DNA from: Candidatus Poribacteria bacterium
Lineage (GTDB): Bacteria; Poribacteria; WGA-4E; WGA-3G
Reading direction: 5' to 3'
Assembly: GCA_028820845.1 (NCBI GenBank)
Contig: JAPPII010000114.1
Location: 175,508-226,046, forward strand
Length of the DNA: 50,539 nucleotides
The translations under genes were made by a program, and so were the position numbers. The notes under the pieces are model-generated. The model saw only the letters and a program-made list of their open reading frames with translations. It made no database searches and was not told the DNA's origin. Below, piece after piece: positions 33,926 through 42,477 of the stretch (within the stretch, counting starts at the first letter, position 1; the number at the start of each line of letters is the position of its first letter).

Positions 33926-35206
33926 CTACCAAAGCGGTCGTCCTAATTGGACAATCTGGTCTCTATCGGGTCCAACAGAGATGATTGGAATTGACACGCC
34001 GAGATAGTCAGAGACGTACGCGACATAGTCTTTCGTCAGTTGCGGAATATCCGCCGCTGTACGCGCTTCAGTGAGGGGCTGTTGCCATCCAGGAAGTGTT
34101 TCGTAGACGGGTTCGCATTCCTCTAAGACGCTTAGACTGCTGGGGAAAGTCGTTATCCGTTCACCCTTATAGCGGTAAGCTACACACACTTGCAAATCAG
34201 CGAGTGTATCAAAGACATCGAGTTTTGTCATTGCGATGGCAGTGAGTCCGTTAATCTGAGCTGCATATCGGAGTGCGACCAAGTCGAGCCAACCGCAGCG
34301 TCTCGGACGTTGTGTAGTAGCACCGTATTCTTTGCCGATTTCCCGAATCTTTTCATCGAGATCAGGTGGCATCTCCGTGGGGAAAGGGCCGCCGCCGACG
34401 CGTGTGACGTAGGCTTTAGAGACACCGAGTACCTCTTTGATTGCCTTCGGACCGATGCCGAGTCCCGTGCAGACAGCACCAGCGGTGCAGTTGGATGAGG
34501 TAACGTAGGGATAGGTGCCGAAATCTATATCGAGCATGGTTCCCTGCGCGCCTTCAAAGAGTATTCGTTTTTCAGCGGCGAGTACGTCGTGCATGTAAGC
34601 GACAGTGTCGGTTACATAGGGCGCGAGGCGTTCTGCGTAGGCGTAGTAGGTTTCAAGGAGAACGTGCCGCTCGGATCCGCCTATTTGGAGTGCTTCGGCT
34701 TTGGTTTCGAGGTTGTAATCAAGTTTCTTTTGGAAATTGTCAAACTCGAGCAGGTCACCGACGCGAATGCCGGCGTGTCGGTTCATCTTATCGGAGTAAG
34801 TGGGTCCAATACCCCGTGAAGTTGTTCCGATCTTCGTAGCACTGCCCATCTGTTCCCACTGCTCGACCGCCTTATGATACGGCAGAATGAGGTGGGCGCG
34901 ATCACTGATTTTCAAGTTATCGCTGCTGACTTCAACACCCTGTGCTTGTAACCGGTCAATCTCACCGAAAAGCGTCTCCAAGTTGATGACGACCCCGTTG
35001 CCGATAACATTCACAGTGTCAGGTCTAAGGATACCCGATGGGATTAGGTGAAGGATAAAAGTTTTTTCACCGAGAACGATGGTATGCCCGGCGTTATCGC
35101 CGCCTTGATAGCGAGCGACAACATCCGCATCTGCGGCAAAGACATCGGTCAGTTTTCCTTTACTTTCGTCACCCCACTGTGCGCCTAAGATGACAATGTT
35201 TGACAT
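33926..35206 (-). CDS. purA: Adenylosuccinate synthetase
   Basis: Joins IMP and aspartate with GTP to give adenylosuccinate, first committed step to AMP. 426 aa, the normal length. Motifs: VILGAQWGDESKGKLTDVF (P-loop region), GDNAGHTIV, GTTSRGIGPTYSDK, GAQGTMLDIDFGTYPYVTSSN, RVGGGPFPTE and QRPRRCGWLDLVALRYA. The P-loop reads GDESKGK, where nearly all homologs have GDEGKGK. AGAGG precedes the ATG. It lies 45 bp downstream of rpsI, a likely operon with the ribosomal genes. Confidence 0.97.
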   Translation of the reverse strand: MSNIVILGAQWGDESKGKLTDVFAADADVVARYQGGDNAGHTIVLGEKTFILHLIPSGILRPDTVNVIGNGVVINLETLFGEIDRLQAQGVEVSSDNLKISDRAHLILPYHKAVEQWEQMGSATKIGTTSRGIGPTYSDKMNRHAGIRVGDLLEFDNFQKKLDYNLETKAEALQIGGSERHVLLETYYAYAERLAPYVTDTVAYMHDVLAAEKRILFEGAQGTMLDIDFGTYPYVTSSNCTAGAVCTGLGIGPKAIKEVLGVSKAYVTRVGGGPFPTEMPPDLDEKIREIGKEYGATTQRPRRCGWLDLVALRYAAQINGLTAIAMTKLDVFDTLADLQVCVAYRYKGERITTFPSSLSVLEECEPVYETLPGWQQPLTEARTAADIPQLTKDYVAYVSDYLGVSIPIISVGPDRDQIVQLGRPLW

Positions 35207-35251
35207 ACAAAACCTCTTCTGAGTCCGAAACGAGCGAACAGCGTTGCCCTT

Positions 35252-35647
35252 TTAACGTTTGGAGAATTGGAAACGTGCGCGTGCGCCTTTCTGTCCGTAT
35301 TTCTTCCGTTCGACCATTCTCGGATCGCGTGTCAAGAAACCTGCTTTTTTTAGGGAAGGCTTCAAAGATTCGTCTGCTTTGACGAGTGCGCGTGCGATGC
35401 CGTGTGAAATCGCGCCTGCTTGTCCGGTATTTCCGCCGCCCTTGACGTTGATGCGAACAGCATACTCGCCGCTCTTCTCAACGTGCTCAATTGGGCGTTT
35501 TGCCTCCTGCACGTGGTCGGATCGATCGAAGTATTCCTCGATAGGTCTCTTATTGACGAGAATGTTGCCTTCACCCCCAGGGATGATTCGGACGCGCGCG
35601 ACGGATGTTTTGCGTCTGCCGGTTCCCCAGAATTGTTCAATAGCCAT
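35252..35647 (-). CDS. rpsI: 30S ribosomal protein S9
   Basis: 131 aa from the ATG at 35647 ([14 protein letters not shown]), the usual length; ATG codons at 35656 and 35665 are in frame, and the GGAG at about 35660 sits closer to 35656, so the start is not certain. Diagnostic: [38 protein letters not shown] and the C-terminal FSKR that contacts the ribosomal P site. Downstream of rplM, but separated from it by about 190 bp of repeats. Confidence 0.96.
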   Translation of the reverse strand: MAIEQFWGTGRRKTSVARVRIIPGGEGNILVNKRPIEEYFDRSDHVQEAKRPIEHVEKSGEYAVRINVKGGGNTGQAGAISHGIARALVKADESLKPSLKKAGFLTRDPRMVERKKYGQKGARARFQFSKR

Positions 35648-35666
35648 ACTGCTCATAATCTCCATA

Positions 35667-35708
35667 GTTGTTGGTTATAAGTTATAAGTTGTTGGTTATA
35701 AGTTTAGT
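35667..35708. repeat. Heptamer-periodic repeat, locus 6 (before rpsI)
   Basis: GTTGTTG, GTTATAA, GTTATAA, GTTGTTG, GTTATAA, GTTTAGT in strict phase, directly upstream of the rpsI ribosome binding site. Confidence 0.85.
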
Positions 35709-35791
35709 GCTGTAGCAGTGGCAACGGTTTTCAACATTACAAACCGCTCTTAACTCGACGAACGCCATACACACGTTCAGTGTTGATTCGT

Positions 35792-35847
35792 ACCAACTAC
35801 CAAGTACCAAAAACCAACAGCGAAGCGAACCAATAACCGAAAACTAT
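35792..35847. repeat. Heptamer-periodic repeat, locus 7 (after rplM)
   Basis: ACCAACT, ACCAAGT, ACCAAAA, ACCAACA, GCGAAGC, GAACCAA, TAACCGA, AAACTAT in phase, ending at the rplM stop codon. Confidence 0.75.
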
Positions 35848-36284
35848 TAAAACGTTAAAACTTCGGGTTGCTGGGCTTGGTGCGGGTGAGACGGTCCGGT
35901 GTAGACCTTGAGTCCCTTCATTAGCTGTCTACCGAGGGAACCCTTTGGGAGCATCCCCTTAACGGCGTTGGTGATGATAGCCTCGGGCTTTAGATCCATC
36001 TGTTCGTTAAAGGTCCGATATTTATCGCCACCCGGGTAGCCGCTGTGCCTAAAATAGGTTTTCTGTTCCCTTTTATTTCCAGTGACGGTTATCTTCTCCG
36101 CATTCACGACAGCAACGCGAAAACCTAAATCGGCGTGAGGTGTGAATCGCGGATCGTGTTTGCCTCGCAGGACCTGTGCGATTTGCGAAGCCAAACGTCC
36201 GAGTATCTGTCCCTCAGCGTCGACGACATACCATTTAATATCTTTGTCTGCTTTCGGAAAATAGGTTTTCGTTTTCAGTACCAT
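35847..36284 (-). CDS. rplM: 50S ribosomal protein L13
   Basis: 145 aa from the ATG at 36284 (AGGA upstream), near the usual 142. Diagnostic: [58 protein letters not shown] and [14 protein letters not shown]. Transcribed from a full-consensus promoter with a leader of about 130 nt that carries a hairpin just before the ribosome binding site. Confidence 0.97.
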   Translation of the reverse strand: MVLKTKTYFPKADKDIKWYVVDAEGQILGRLASQIAQVLRGKHDPRFTPHADLGFRVAVVNAEKITVTGNKREQKTYFRHSGYPGGDKYRTFNEQMDLKPEAIITNAVKGMLPKGSLGRQLMKGLKVYTGPSHPHQAQQPEVLTF

Positions 36285-36304
36285 GATTTCCTGTTCCTTC
36301 AGCG

Positions 36305-36330
36305 AAATTGTGCTGTTCGTTACACAATTT
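36305..36330 (-). promoter_or_regulatory. Leader hairpin before rplM
   Basis: On the minus strand AAATTGTG (36330-36323) pairs with CACAATTT (36312-36305) around a 10-nt loop. It ends about 12 nt before the AGGA of rplM. Its place suits translational autoregulation by L13 or S9. Confidence 0.45.
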
Positions 36331-36421
36331 ATCTCTTTTACAAGGCTTTTTGTAGTTTGTTGTTTATCACATACAAACTTCAAAGGGTGTGTTTGTACGA
36401 TTGTGAACACAACAAGACAAT

Positions 36422-36450
36422 ATTATATCATGGGAGCTGGCTTTTGTCAA
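36422..36450 (-). promoter_or_regulatory. Full-consensus promoter of rplM-rpsI
   Basis: On the minus strand: TTGACA (36445-36450), 17-bp spacer, TATAAT (36422-36427) with TGA before the -10. A second -35-like TTGACA lies upstream at about 36505-36510. Confidence 0.88.
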
Positions 36451-36497
36451 ATTTTTCGCTATTGACGGTTGATAGTCATTTTTATCCGTTTTTGTCT

Positions 36498-36527
36498 TTG
36501 CGATGTCAACTTCTTTTGTGTTATACT
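36498..36527 (+). promoter_or_regulatory. Possible promoter of the ArsA-type gene
   Basis: TTGCGA (36498-36503), 18-bp spacer, TATACT (36522-36527) preceded by TGT. The leader would be about 35 nt. Confidence 0.45.
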
Positions 36528-36569
36528 GTAACGTGCACACAAGGCCTATAGCAGAAATGGATTTAGATA

Positions 36570-37763
36570 ATGCGTATCATTCTTTACACAGGTAAAGGTG
36601 GCGTTGGTAAAACGACCATCGCTGCCGCCACGGGTATTCGACTTGCTGCACTCGGCTATAAGACGATTGTCATTTCACTCGATGTGGCGCATTCACTTCG
36701 CGATGCCTTCGATAACCACGAAAAATTAGTTTGCCAACACGAAGAGAAACAGATCCAAATCAGCGAGAATCTCTGGATACAGGAGATTAACGTTCAAGAG
36801 GCAATCGTTGAGTACTGGGATGATGTATACAACTACATCCGTTCGTTGCTGAACCGCTCGGGACTTGACAATCTCGTTGCCGAGGAGATTGCGGTGTTTC
36901 CGGGGATGGAGGAGATTTGCGCCCTCCTCTATATCAACCAGTATGTCCGCGAAAAGCGGTACGATGTGATTATCTTGGACTGTGCGCCGACAGGTGAGTC
37001 GCTTCGGTTTGTCAGCATTCCGACGACACTGGAGTGGTACATGAACCACATCTTCAAGTTGGAGCGGAGTCTTGCGAGGGTTGCGGGGCCAGTGATTGAA
37101 CGGGTGAGTTCAGTTCCGATTCCGAAAGATAGCTACTTCCAGAATATCCAAGACCTCTTTGGTAAATTGGAGGGGATTGAGGATGTGCTGACAGATCCGA
37201 AGATCACGACGGTGCGGTTGGTGACGAATCCGGAGAAAATAGTGATCAAGGAGACGCAGCGCGCGTTCATGTACTTTTGTCTTTATGGACTCTGTATAGA
37301 TGCTGTGATTATTAACCGCATTTTTCCTGATGGGGTTGATAGTGCCTATTTTGAAGCGTGGAAACAGACGCAGCAGCACTATATTGAAGAGGCAGTGAAC
37401 TACTTCTCGGACGTACCAATCTGGAAGGTGAATCTCTTTGCCGAAGAAATTGTAGGTGAAGCCGGGCTGCACCGGTTGGCGGATGCGCTCTATGCAGAGA
37501 TTGACCCAGCGGACCAGTTTTCTAACGAAAGTCCATACCAGTTCCGCAAGACAGCAGATGCGTATCAGTTGTCGATGCGCCTTCCCTTCCTGACCAAAGA
37601 GGAGATCGGATTGACGAAACACGGGGATGAGTTGATTATCACGGTGGGCAATTTCAAGCAGCACGTTGCGTTACCACGGAGCCTCTCGAACAAAAAAACA
37701 ACTGGAGCGAAACTGACAGGTGATCAGTTGGTGATTAAGTTTCAGGGCGACAGCAGTCGGTAA
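36570..37763 (+). CDS. ArsA/Get3-family ATPase with C-terminal HSP20-like domain
   Basis: 397 aa. The deviant Walker A GKGGVGKT (8-15) with the intradimer Lys, SLDVAHSLRDAFD (switch I) and DCAPTGESLRFVSIPTTLEWYM (switch II region) define the ArsA/Get3 type of dimeric ATPase. Residues about 330-397 (DAYQLSMRLPFLTKEEIGLT...LIITVGNFKQHVALPR) form a small HSP20-like beta domain, the usual single-subunit layout in bacteria without arsenite operons. No arsenite Cys triad or arsR/arsB gene is nearby, so targeting of tail-anchored or other membrane proteins is more likely than arsenite export. It precedes a membrane protein gene by 17 bp. Confidence 0.88.
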   Translation: MRIILYTGKGGVGKTTIAAATGIRLAALGYKTIVISLDVAHSLRDAFDNHEKLVCQHEEKQIQISENLWIQEINVQEAIVEYWDDVYNYIRSLLNRSGLDNLVAEEIAVFPGMEEICALLYINQYVREKRYDVIILDCAPTGESLRFVSIPTTLEWYMNHIFKLERSLARVAGPVIERVSSVPIPKDSYFQNIQDLFGKLEGIEDVLTDPKITTVRLVTNPEKIVIKETQRAFMYFCLYGLCIDAVIINRIFPDGVDSAYFEAWKQTQQHYIEEAVNYFSDVPIWKVNLFAEEIVGEAGLHRLADALYAEIDPADQFSNESPYQFRKTADAYQLSMRLPFLTKEEIGLTKHGDELIITVGNFKQHVALPRSLSNKKTTGAKLTGDQLVIKFQGDSSR

Positions 37764-37780
37764 AGATGTGTGGGAGACGT

Positions 37781-38530
37781 ATGGGCAGCAAGGCGGACAA
37801 GGCGGTTTTTACTGTAACAGGAATAACGCTTTTAACGTTCTTAATAGCAAGCCGGGTTGGCACTATCTGGGTTCTGTATCCAAACGTCCTGATAGCAGTT
37901 GCGCTGTTCATCTATTGTATCCGTCAGATTGACGAAGATGCCTCACTGCTTTCAAATAGTTCCGTTTTTGGTCTTGCGATGACCTTGACATACCTGCCGA
38001 TGGACTGGCTGTTCTCTCGGAAAGCGCGGCTGATCTTTTATCTACGTTCAGATTTTCTGGCGAGTGTAACAACACCGATTGGTATCATCCTCAACTGGGT
38101 GGTATTCGCGACATTGGCAGCCTACTGTTATCAGCGGTTCGAGATGATTTTCCGGGTCCGTTTTGTTGATGAATCCGACGATTCACAGGTAGGTTCCATA
38201 GGAATAGGTGTGTTGGCAGCGACTGCAACGGGTATCGGTGCTGCGTTTGGAAGCGTCATTATTTACGGACTTGGTGCGTCCCATTTGTGGGTATGGAATG
38301 CTGCGCAGGTAGATCAGATGCCCCAGATTGCATCGGTGCCAGCTTTTGTACCGGTCAGTTTTTTGCTTACCTTCTTGTTGTGTCCCTATTTTTTCGGTGT
38401 GGTTGGCAAGGCGAAAGACGCTTCGGGAAGTCGTGGGTATCAGCATGTGGGGGTGGCAGGAATCAGATGCGGTATTTTTATGGGGGCATTACAGTTTTTC
38501 AGTTTCCTTCTGTTCTATGTCTGGAAATAG
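37781..38530 (+). CDS. Polytopic membrane protein of unknown function, 249 aa
   Basis: The ATG at 37781 is preferred, with GGGAG 5 nt upstream; ATG 37766 has no site. About seven hydrophobic segments (near residues 12-30, 32-48, 60-75, 96-118, 140-165, 185-212, 228-248). Charged loops are short. No family recognised. Next to the ArsA-type ATPase, which could serve its insertion or act with it; this is only positional inference. Confidence 0.72.
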   Translation: MGSKADKAVFTVTGITLLTFLIASRVGTIWVLYPNVLIAVALFIYCIRQIDEDASLLSNSSVFGLAMTLTYLPMDWLFSRKARLIFYLRSDFLASVTTPIGIILNWVVFATLAAYCYQRFEMIFRVRFVDESDDSQVGSIGIGVLAATATGIGAAFGSVIIYGLGASHLWVWNAAQVDQMPQIASVPAFVPVSFLLTFLLCPYFFGVVGKAKDASGSRGYQHVGVAGIRCGIFMGALQFFSFLLFYVWK

Positions 38531-38727
38531 GTGTGAGTTGACGAGTACAGAAGCGTATCGATAGGTGCTATGACATACAGAGACCCCAGAATTCTCTACT
38601 TTCTAATTCTTTATAAAAATGTGTTGGTGCGTCTCTTAACAAGAGCGTTCATAATGTCAAGGCACCCACTGCCTAAAGGCAGGGGAAACCTGTGCTTCGT
38701 AGACAACAGCGACTCTTGAGAATCGAC

Positions 38728-39891
38728 TTACATCGTCTCCACAGCGGGATCGCAAGCAGCCCGTAAGATGTTTATCGCAGCGTTTACGTCTCTATCGTGG
38801 TGAGAGCCACATTCGGGACATGTCCACTGTCTATCAGAAAGAGAAAGATTTTTGTTGTGATACCCACAATCCGAACACGGCTTTGTCGTCGGTGTCCACT
38901 GTCCCACAGGACGATATTCACGATTATGTTTGAAACACTTGAACTTCAATATCTCAACAAACTGTCCAAAAGCAAGATCAGAGACTTTGCGTCCCCAAAG
39001 ACGTTTCATACCTTCAAGGTTCAGCGTCTCGGTGGCTATCAGGTCAAACCTTCGGCACAGGTCTGTGGCAAGTTTGTAGTGCCAGTCTTTGCGCTGGTTG
39101 ACAACTTGCTGATGGAGTCGTGCCAATCCTCTGACGGCACGCCACCAATTGTGAGACCCTTTGATTTTACGAGAAAGGCTTTTGTTGAGGGTTTGAAGTT
39201 GTTTCAAGGACTGTTTCAGGAATTGGGGGGATTGTATTTTCTCACCGGTGTTGAGAGTGAGAAAAGCGTCTTTCATGCCGAAGTCTGCGCCTACACTTTC
39301 ACCCGTAGCGGGCAGGACTGCTTTAGAGGCATCATCGGTCACGACATAGAGCCAGTAGGTCCCAACACTGTCGCGAAGGATCTGGATATAATACACTTTA
39401 CCTTTCCACTCACGATGTTGGTGGAAAGAAAACCAACGTTTATTGAACTTAAAGGATTGCGAAGTGTCATCCCATGCTTTGAAAGAGATACGGACGCGTT
39501 CTTCTTCCAAAAGATAGGCAGATTGAAACTTCGCAGAACGATAACGGTCTTTGCGTTTGAACTTTGGCATACCGACTTTTCGACCACCATGTTTTTTGAA
39601 ATCAAAAAACTTTTCCCAAGCAAGATGCAAGCGGATAATCACAGCGTCAAGGGTGTCCCGCGGTATCCATGCCCAGTGTTTTTTCGTCCGTTGGAGCAAA
39701 TCTGTCAAATGCGGTTGCAGGCGATAGCGTCCGGCATATTTACCATAGATGCGGTAATAGCGTTTCTCCAACTTCAAGAAGTGGTTATGCACATCAGCAA
39801 GGTCGTCAAGCATATTGCCCAAACGTTTGTTTTTCGGATGTTCGCGTATCTGGTATTTGTAGGTTCTACGATGCTGTTTCTGTTTTTTCAT
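38728..39891 (-). CDS. tnpB: TnpB, RNA-guided nuclease of IS200/IS605 family
   Basis: 387 aa, full length. RuvC-like catalytic residues: Asp203 in VGADFGMKDAF, Glu288 in ATETLNLEGM and Asp368 in HHDRDVNAAINI. The zinc-binding insert has CSDCG (339, 342) and CPECG (358, 361). The N-terminal part (about 1-190) is basic and helical with the usual WAWIPRDTLDAVI segment. All active-site residues are intact, so the nuclease may be active. A -35/extended -10 promoter lies 90 bp upstream. A 375-codon frame on the other strand is a shadow. Confidence 0.95.
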   Translation of the reverse strand: MKKQKQHRRTYKYQIREHPKNKRLGNMLDDLADVHNHFLKLEKRYYRIYGKYAGRYRLQPHLTDLLQRTKKHWAWIPRDTLDAVIIRLHLAWEKFFDFKKHGGRKVGMPKFKRKDRYRSAKFQSAYLLEEERVRISFKAWDDTSQSFKFNKRWFSFHQHREWKGKVYYIQILRDSVGTYWLYVVTDDASKAVLPATGESVGADFGMKDAFLTLNTGEKIQSPQFLKQSLKQLQTLNKSLSRKIKGSHNWWRAVRGLARLHQQVVNQRKDWHYKLATDLCRRFDLIATETLNLEGMKRLWGRKVSDLAFGQFVEILKFKCFKHNREYRPVGQWTPTTKPCSDCGYHNKNLSLSDRQWTCPECGSHHDRDVNAAINILRAACDPAVETM

Positions 39892-39989
39892 TGTGTTTCA
39901 CGGCTTCACGGTTTTTACCCCTAATCAGTGGGTTGGCAGACACGTTACCAAGCGGTAACGCTGATTATGCCTGCCACCGTGATATAAAA

Positions 39990-40018
39990 ATCATATCATT
40001 TTTGACATATTTTGTCAA
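39990..40018 (-). promoter_or_regulatory. Promoter of tnpB
   Basis: On the minus strand: TTGACA (40013-40018), 17-bp spacer, TATGAT (39990-39995) preceded by TGA. The -35 lies in a small palindrome, TTTTGACA with TGTCAAAA (about 40001-40020). Confidence 0.7.
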
Positions 40019-40103
40019 AAGAAAAAGAGGCGGTGTTTCCTCCCCAACCTAAAGGATGGAGTCTCCACACCGAAGATTGATGAGTTCAGTAAACCAATTA
40101 TTG

Positions 40104-40132
40104 TTGCATTGCGTGTTAATTTATGTTAGAAT
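40104..40132 (+). promoter_or_regulatory. Possible promoter of hslVU
   Basis: TTGCAT (40104-40109), 17-bp spacer, TAGAAT (40127-40132) with TGT before it. The leader would be about 75 nt. Confidence 0.5.
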
Positions 40133-40216
40133 TCTGCGCAAACTAACAGGAATCAACGCCAAATGTGCGTGTGGCTTATGGCGTATGCTGCAAAAAATGA
40201 GGGAAAGTAACTTAGG

Positions 40217-40750
40217 ATGCAAATTCGCTCAACAACGATTTTAGCCGTTCGCCGCAATGGCGAGGTTGCTATCGGCGGTGATGGTCAAGTAACTTTAGGC
40301 GATACAGCGATTAAACACGGGGCGCGAAAGATCCGTAAGATTCACGACAATCGGGTGCTGATTGGTTTCGCGGGTTCTGCATCAGATGCAATCACCTTGT
40401 ATGAAAATTTGGAGAAGAAGCTGCAACAGTATCGCGGGAATCTTCAGAAATCAGCGGTGGAACTGGCGCGGGAGTGGCGTAGTGATCGAGTGCTGAGACA
40501 AGTAGATGCGCTGATGATTGCTATAGACGCTACCGACGGCTATTTGATTTCGGGAAACGGTGATGTGATTGCGCCAGACGACGATGTTCTTTCGATCGGT
40601 TCTGGTGCGCCTATTGCGCTTGCTGCGGCAAAGGTGCTGCTCAAACACTCAGACTTGACTGCGAGAGAGATTATTTCAGAATCACTGCAACTGACGAGTG
40701 AAATCTGTATCTATACGAACGCTCAAATTGAAATTGACACAATAAGATAG
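40217..40750 (+). CDS. hslV: HslV, peptidase subunit of the HslUV protease
   Basis: Proteasome-like threonine peptidase, dodecamer capped by HslU. 177 aa. TTILAVRRNGEVAIGGDGQVTLG aligns with the mature N-terminus, so Thr6 is the predicted nucleophile, after a five-residue propeptide. GFAGSASDAITLYENLEKKL, ELAREWRSDRVLRQ and GNGDVIAPDDDVLSIGSG are family motifs. The ribosome binding site is poor (AACTTAGG). The stop is followed at once by the heptamer repeat at 40750. Confidence 0.96.
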   Translation: MQIRSTTILAVRRNGEVAIGGDGQVTLGDTAIKHGARKIRKIHDNRVLIGFAGSASDAITLYENLEKKLQQYRGNLQKSAVELAREWRSDRVLRQVDALMIAIDATDGYLISGNGDVIAPDDDVLSIGSGAPIALAAAKVLLKHSDLTAREIISESLQLTSEICIYTNAQIEIDTIR

Positions 40751-40784
40751 TAGTCAGCCTTCAGCAATCAGTTGTCAGTCAAGA
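40750..40784. repeat. Heptamer-periodic repeat, locus 8 (after hslV)
   Basis: GTAGTCA, GCCTTCA, GCAATCA, GTTGTCA, GTCAAGA in phase, starting at the hslV stop codon. Confidence 0.8.
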
Positions 40785-40827
40785 GAACATTGTGGGGATG
40801 ACCAACGTTTGTAATACATCCAACGAT

Positions 40828-40860
40828 CTGCTGACTGCTGACTGCTGACCGCTGATAGCC
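40828..40860. repeat. Heptamer-periodic repeat, locus 9 (before hslU)
   Basis: CTGCTGA, CTGCTGA, CTGCTGA, CCGCTGA, TAGCC: a mirror-sense partner of locus 8. Both sit in the same 130-bp hslV-hslU gap. Confidence 0.85.
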
Positions 40861-40878
40861 ATGTTCGGGAGGTTACCT

Positions 40879-42372
40879 TTGGAGAAATCGAATGTAAATG
40901 TAAAAGATGGAAAGAGCACTTTAGCGAATGCACTTACACCGCAACAGATTGTTGAGGAATTGGATAAGTATATTATCGGTCAGTTTGAAGCGAAACGTTC
41001 TGTTGCGATTGCGCTCCGAAACCGGGCGCGCCGTCAGATGTTAGCAGAAGATATACAAGATGAAGTCTCACCGAAGAACATTATCATGATAGGTTCAACA
41101 GGGGTCGGTAAAACTGAGATTGCACGCAGACTCGCACGGCTCGTTGATGCGCCTTTCATCAAAGTGGAAGCCTCAAAGTATACCGAAATAGGATACGTGG
41201 GTCGTGATGTTGAATCCATGATTCGGGATCTCACAGAGACGGCTATTGGGCGTGTGAAATCTGAACAGACAGAAGCGGTAGAGGAAAAGGCGCGGGAGGC
41301 TGCCGAGGAACGTCTTCTTGATTATATTTTCCCGGTGCCACGTTCATTACAGCAGCGGCCTCGTTTACAAGAAGATACACTCGAGGAATCGGAGGATGAG
41401 GAGGAAGATGAACTCCTTCAATTGCCGTTCGATCTGGGTCCTGATCCTGAAGTCGAAGCCGAAGAGGCGCGGGAGAAGGAACGTGAACGGTATCTGAAAA
41501 CGCGTGAAAGATTTAGGGATTGGCTTCGCGAGGGGAGACTTGAGGATAAACCTGTAGAGATCAACGTTAAGCATCAGAATATGCCGTTTGTGGAGATCTT
41601 CTCGCCGAGTGGTGTTGAGGAGATGGACATTAATTTTAAGGACATGTTCAGCAATATCCTCCCGAACCAGACGAAGAAACGTCGCGTGCCGGTATCCGAG
41701 GCGCGCACGATTCTGATGCAGGAAGAAGCGGAAAAGTTGATTGATATGGATGCTGTCATCAGTGAAGCGATTCAGCGCGTTGAGAATTCGGGTATTGTAT
41801 TTCTCGACGAGATTGACAAGATTGCGGGTCGCGAATCTCGGCATGGTCCCGACATCTCCCGTGAGGGTGTGCAGCGCGATATTCTCCCAATTATTGAGGG
41901 TAGCACAGTAACGACGAAATACGGTGCGATTCGCACAAATCATATTCTTTTTATTGCTGCGGGTGCGTTTCACGTTTCGAGTCCATCGGATCTGATTCCA
42001 GAGTTACAGGGACGTTTTCCGATTCGCGTCGAACTGAAAAGCCTAAATAAAAGCGACTTTAAATCGATTCTGACTGAACCGAAGAACGCGCTCGTGAAAC
42101 AGTATGCTGCGCTGCTCCAAACGGAAGGAATAGCAGCAGAGATTACAGAAGATGCGATAGGTGAGATTGCTGCGCTGGCCTTCAAGGTGAATGAATCTGT
42201 TGAGGATATAGGCGCGCGGCGGCTTCATACGATCATGGAAAAGCTTTTTGAGAATCTGTTTTTTGATGCACCGGATCTCGAAGCAGGCAGTGTTGTTATT
42301 GATGCCGAATACGTGAAATCGGAGTTGTCAGATATTGTTGAGGATCAAGATTTGAGCAGATACATCCTTTAA
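40879..42372 (+). CDS. hslU: HslU, ATPase subunit of the HslUV protease
   Basis: AAA+ unfoldase that feeds HslV. TTG at 40879 (497 aa) is preferred: GGGAGG lies 6 nt upstream, whereas the in-frame ATG at 40861 adjoins the heptamer repeat and has no site. [22 protein letters not shown] at the start, Walker [10 protein letters not shown] (Ser where most have Pro), [12 protein letters not shown] (pore motif GYVGRD), a long acidic I-domain, Walker [11 protein letters not shown], and sensor regions [29 protein letters not shown]. It ends SRYIL, the C-terminal tail that docks into HslV. Confidence 0.96.
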   Translation: MEKSNVNVKDGKSTLANALTPQQIVEELDKYIIGQFEAKRSVAIALRNRARRQMLAEDIQDEVSPKNIIMIGSTGVGKTEIARRLARLVDAPFIKVEASKYTEIGYVGRDVESMIRDLTETAIGRVKSEQTEAVEEKAREAAEERLLDYIFPVPRSLQQRPRLQEDTLEESEDEEEDELLQLPFDLGPDPEVEAEEAREKERERYLKTRERFRDWLREGRLEDKPVEINVKHQNMPFVEIFSPSGVEEMDINFKDMFSNILPNQTKKRRVPVSEARTILMQEEAEKLIDMDAVISEAIQRVENSGIVFLDEIDKIAGRESRHGPDISREGVQRDILPIIEGSTVTTKYGAIRTNHILFIAAGAFHVSSPSDLIPELQGRFPIRVELKSLNKSDFKSILTEPKNALVKQYAALLQTEGIAAEITEDAIGEIAALAFKVNESVEDIGARRLHTIMEKLFENLFFDAPDLEAGSVVIDAEYVKSELSDIVEDQDLSRYIL

Positions 42373-42374
42373 TA

Positions 42375-42428
42375 GTTGTCAGTCGTCAGTACGGATTACT
42401 GCGTAATCCTTTCAGTTATCAGTAACCC
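42375..42428. repeat. Heptamer-periodic repeat, locus 10, with hairpin
   Basis: GTTGTCA, GTCGTCA, then a hairpin GGATTAC-TGC-GTAATCC (42393-42409), then GTTATCA, GTAACCC. It follows the hslU stop and could weakly terminate transcription. Confidence 0.7.
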
Positions 42429-42477
42429 CAATTGCTGCTTAACAGTCTATGCTACAACAAGTGTCCGAGGGTCTCTG

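Larger units (their letters stand above)
38650..40075 (-). mobile_element. IS200/IS605-type element with tnpB only
   Basis: Ends are approximate. Beyond the tnpB stop is a hairpin of the kind found at right ends (CTGCC-TTTA-GGCAG, about 38671-38685), the expected place of a guide (omega) RNA scaffold. At the other end lies a nested hairpin with the same TTTA loop: outer CGGTGT/ACACCG and inner CCATCC-TTTA-GGTTGG (about 40031-40070). No tnpA is present, so it would need a transposase in trans. The insertion lies between the 249-aa membrane protein gene and hslV. Confidence 0.75.

Noticed and set aside
36285-36410. 42-residue N-terminal extension of L13
   Set aside because: It would start near the transcription start of the consensus promoter and read through the leader hairpin; the family start and AGGA fit 36284.
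36498-38530. Arsenite resistance operon
   Set aside because: The ArsA-type ATPase lacks a Cys triad and has an HSP20-like domain; no arsR, arsB or arsC neighbours.
38797-39924. 375-codon frame opposite tnpB
   Set aside because: Antisense shadow of a gene with intact catalytic motifs; the product shows no family features.
8123-42428. CRISPR arrays
   Set aside because: Repeats here are 7-bp periodic or single dispersed copies; no regularly spaced 24-37-bp repeats with unique spacers and no cas gene.
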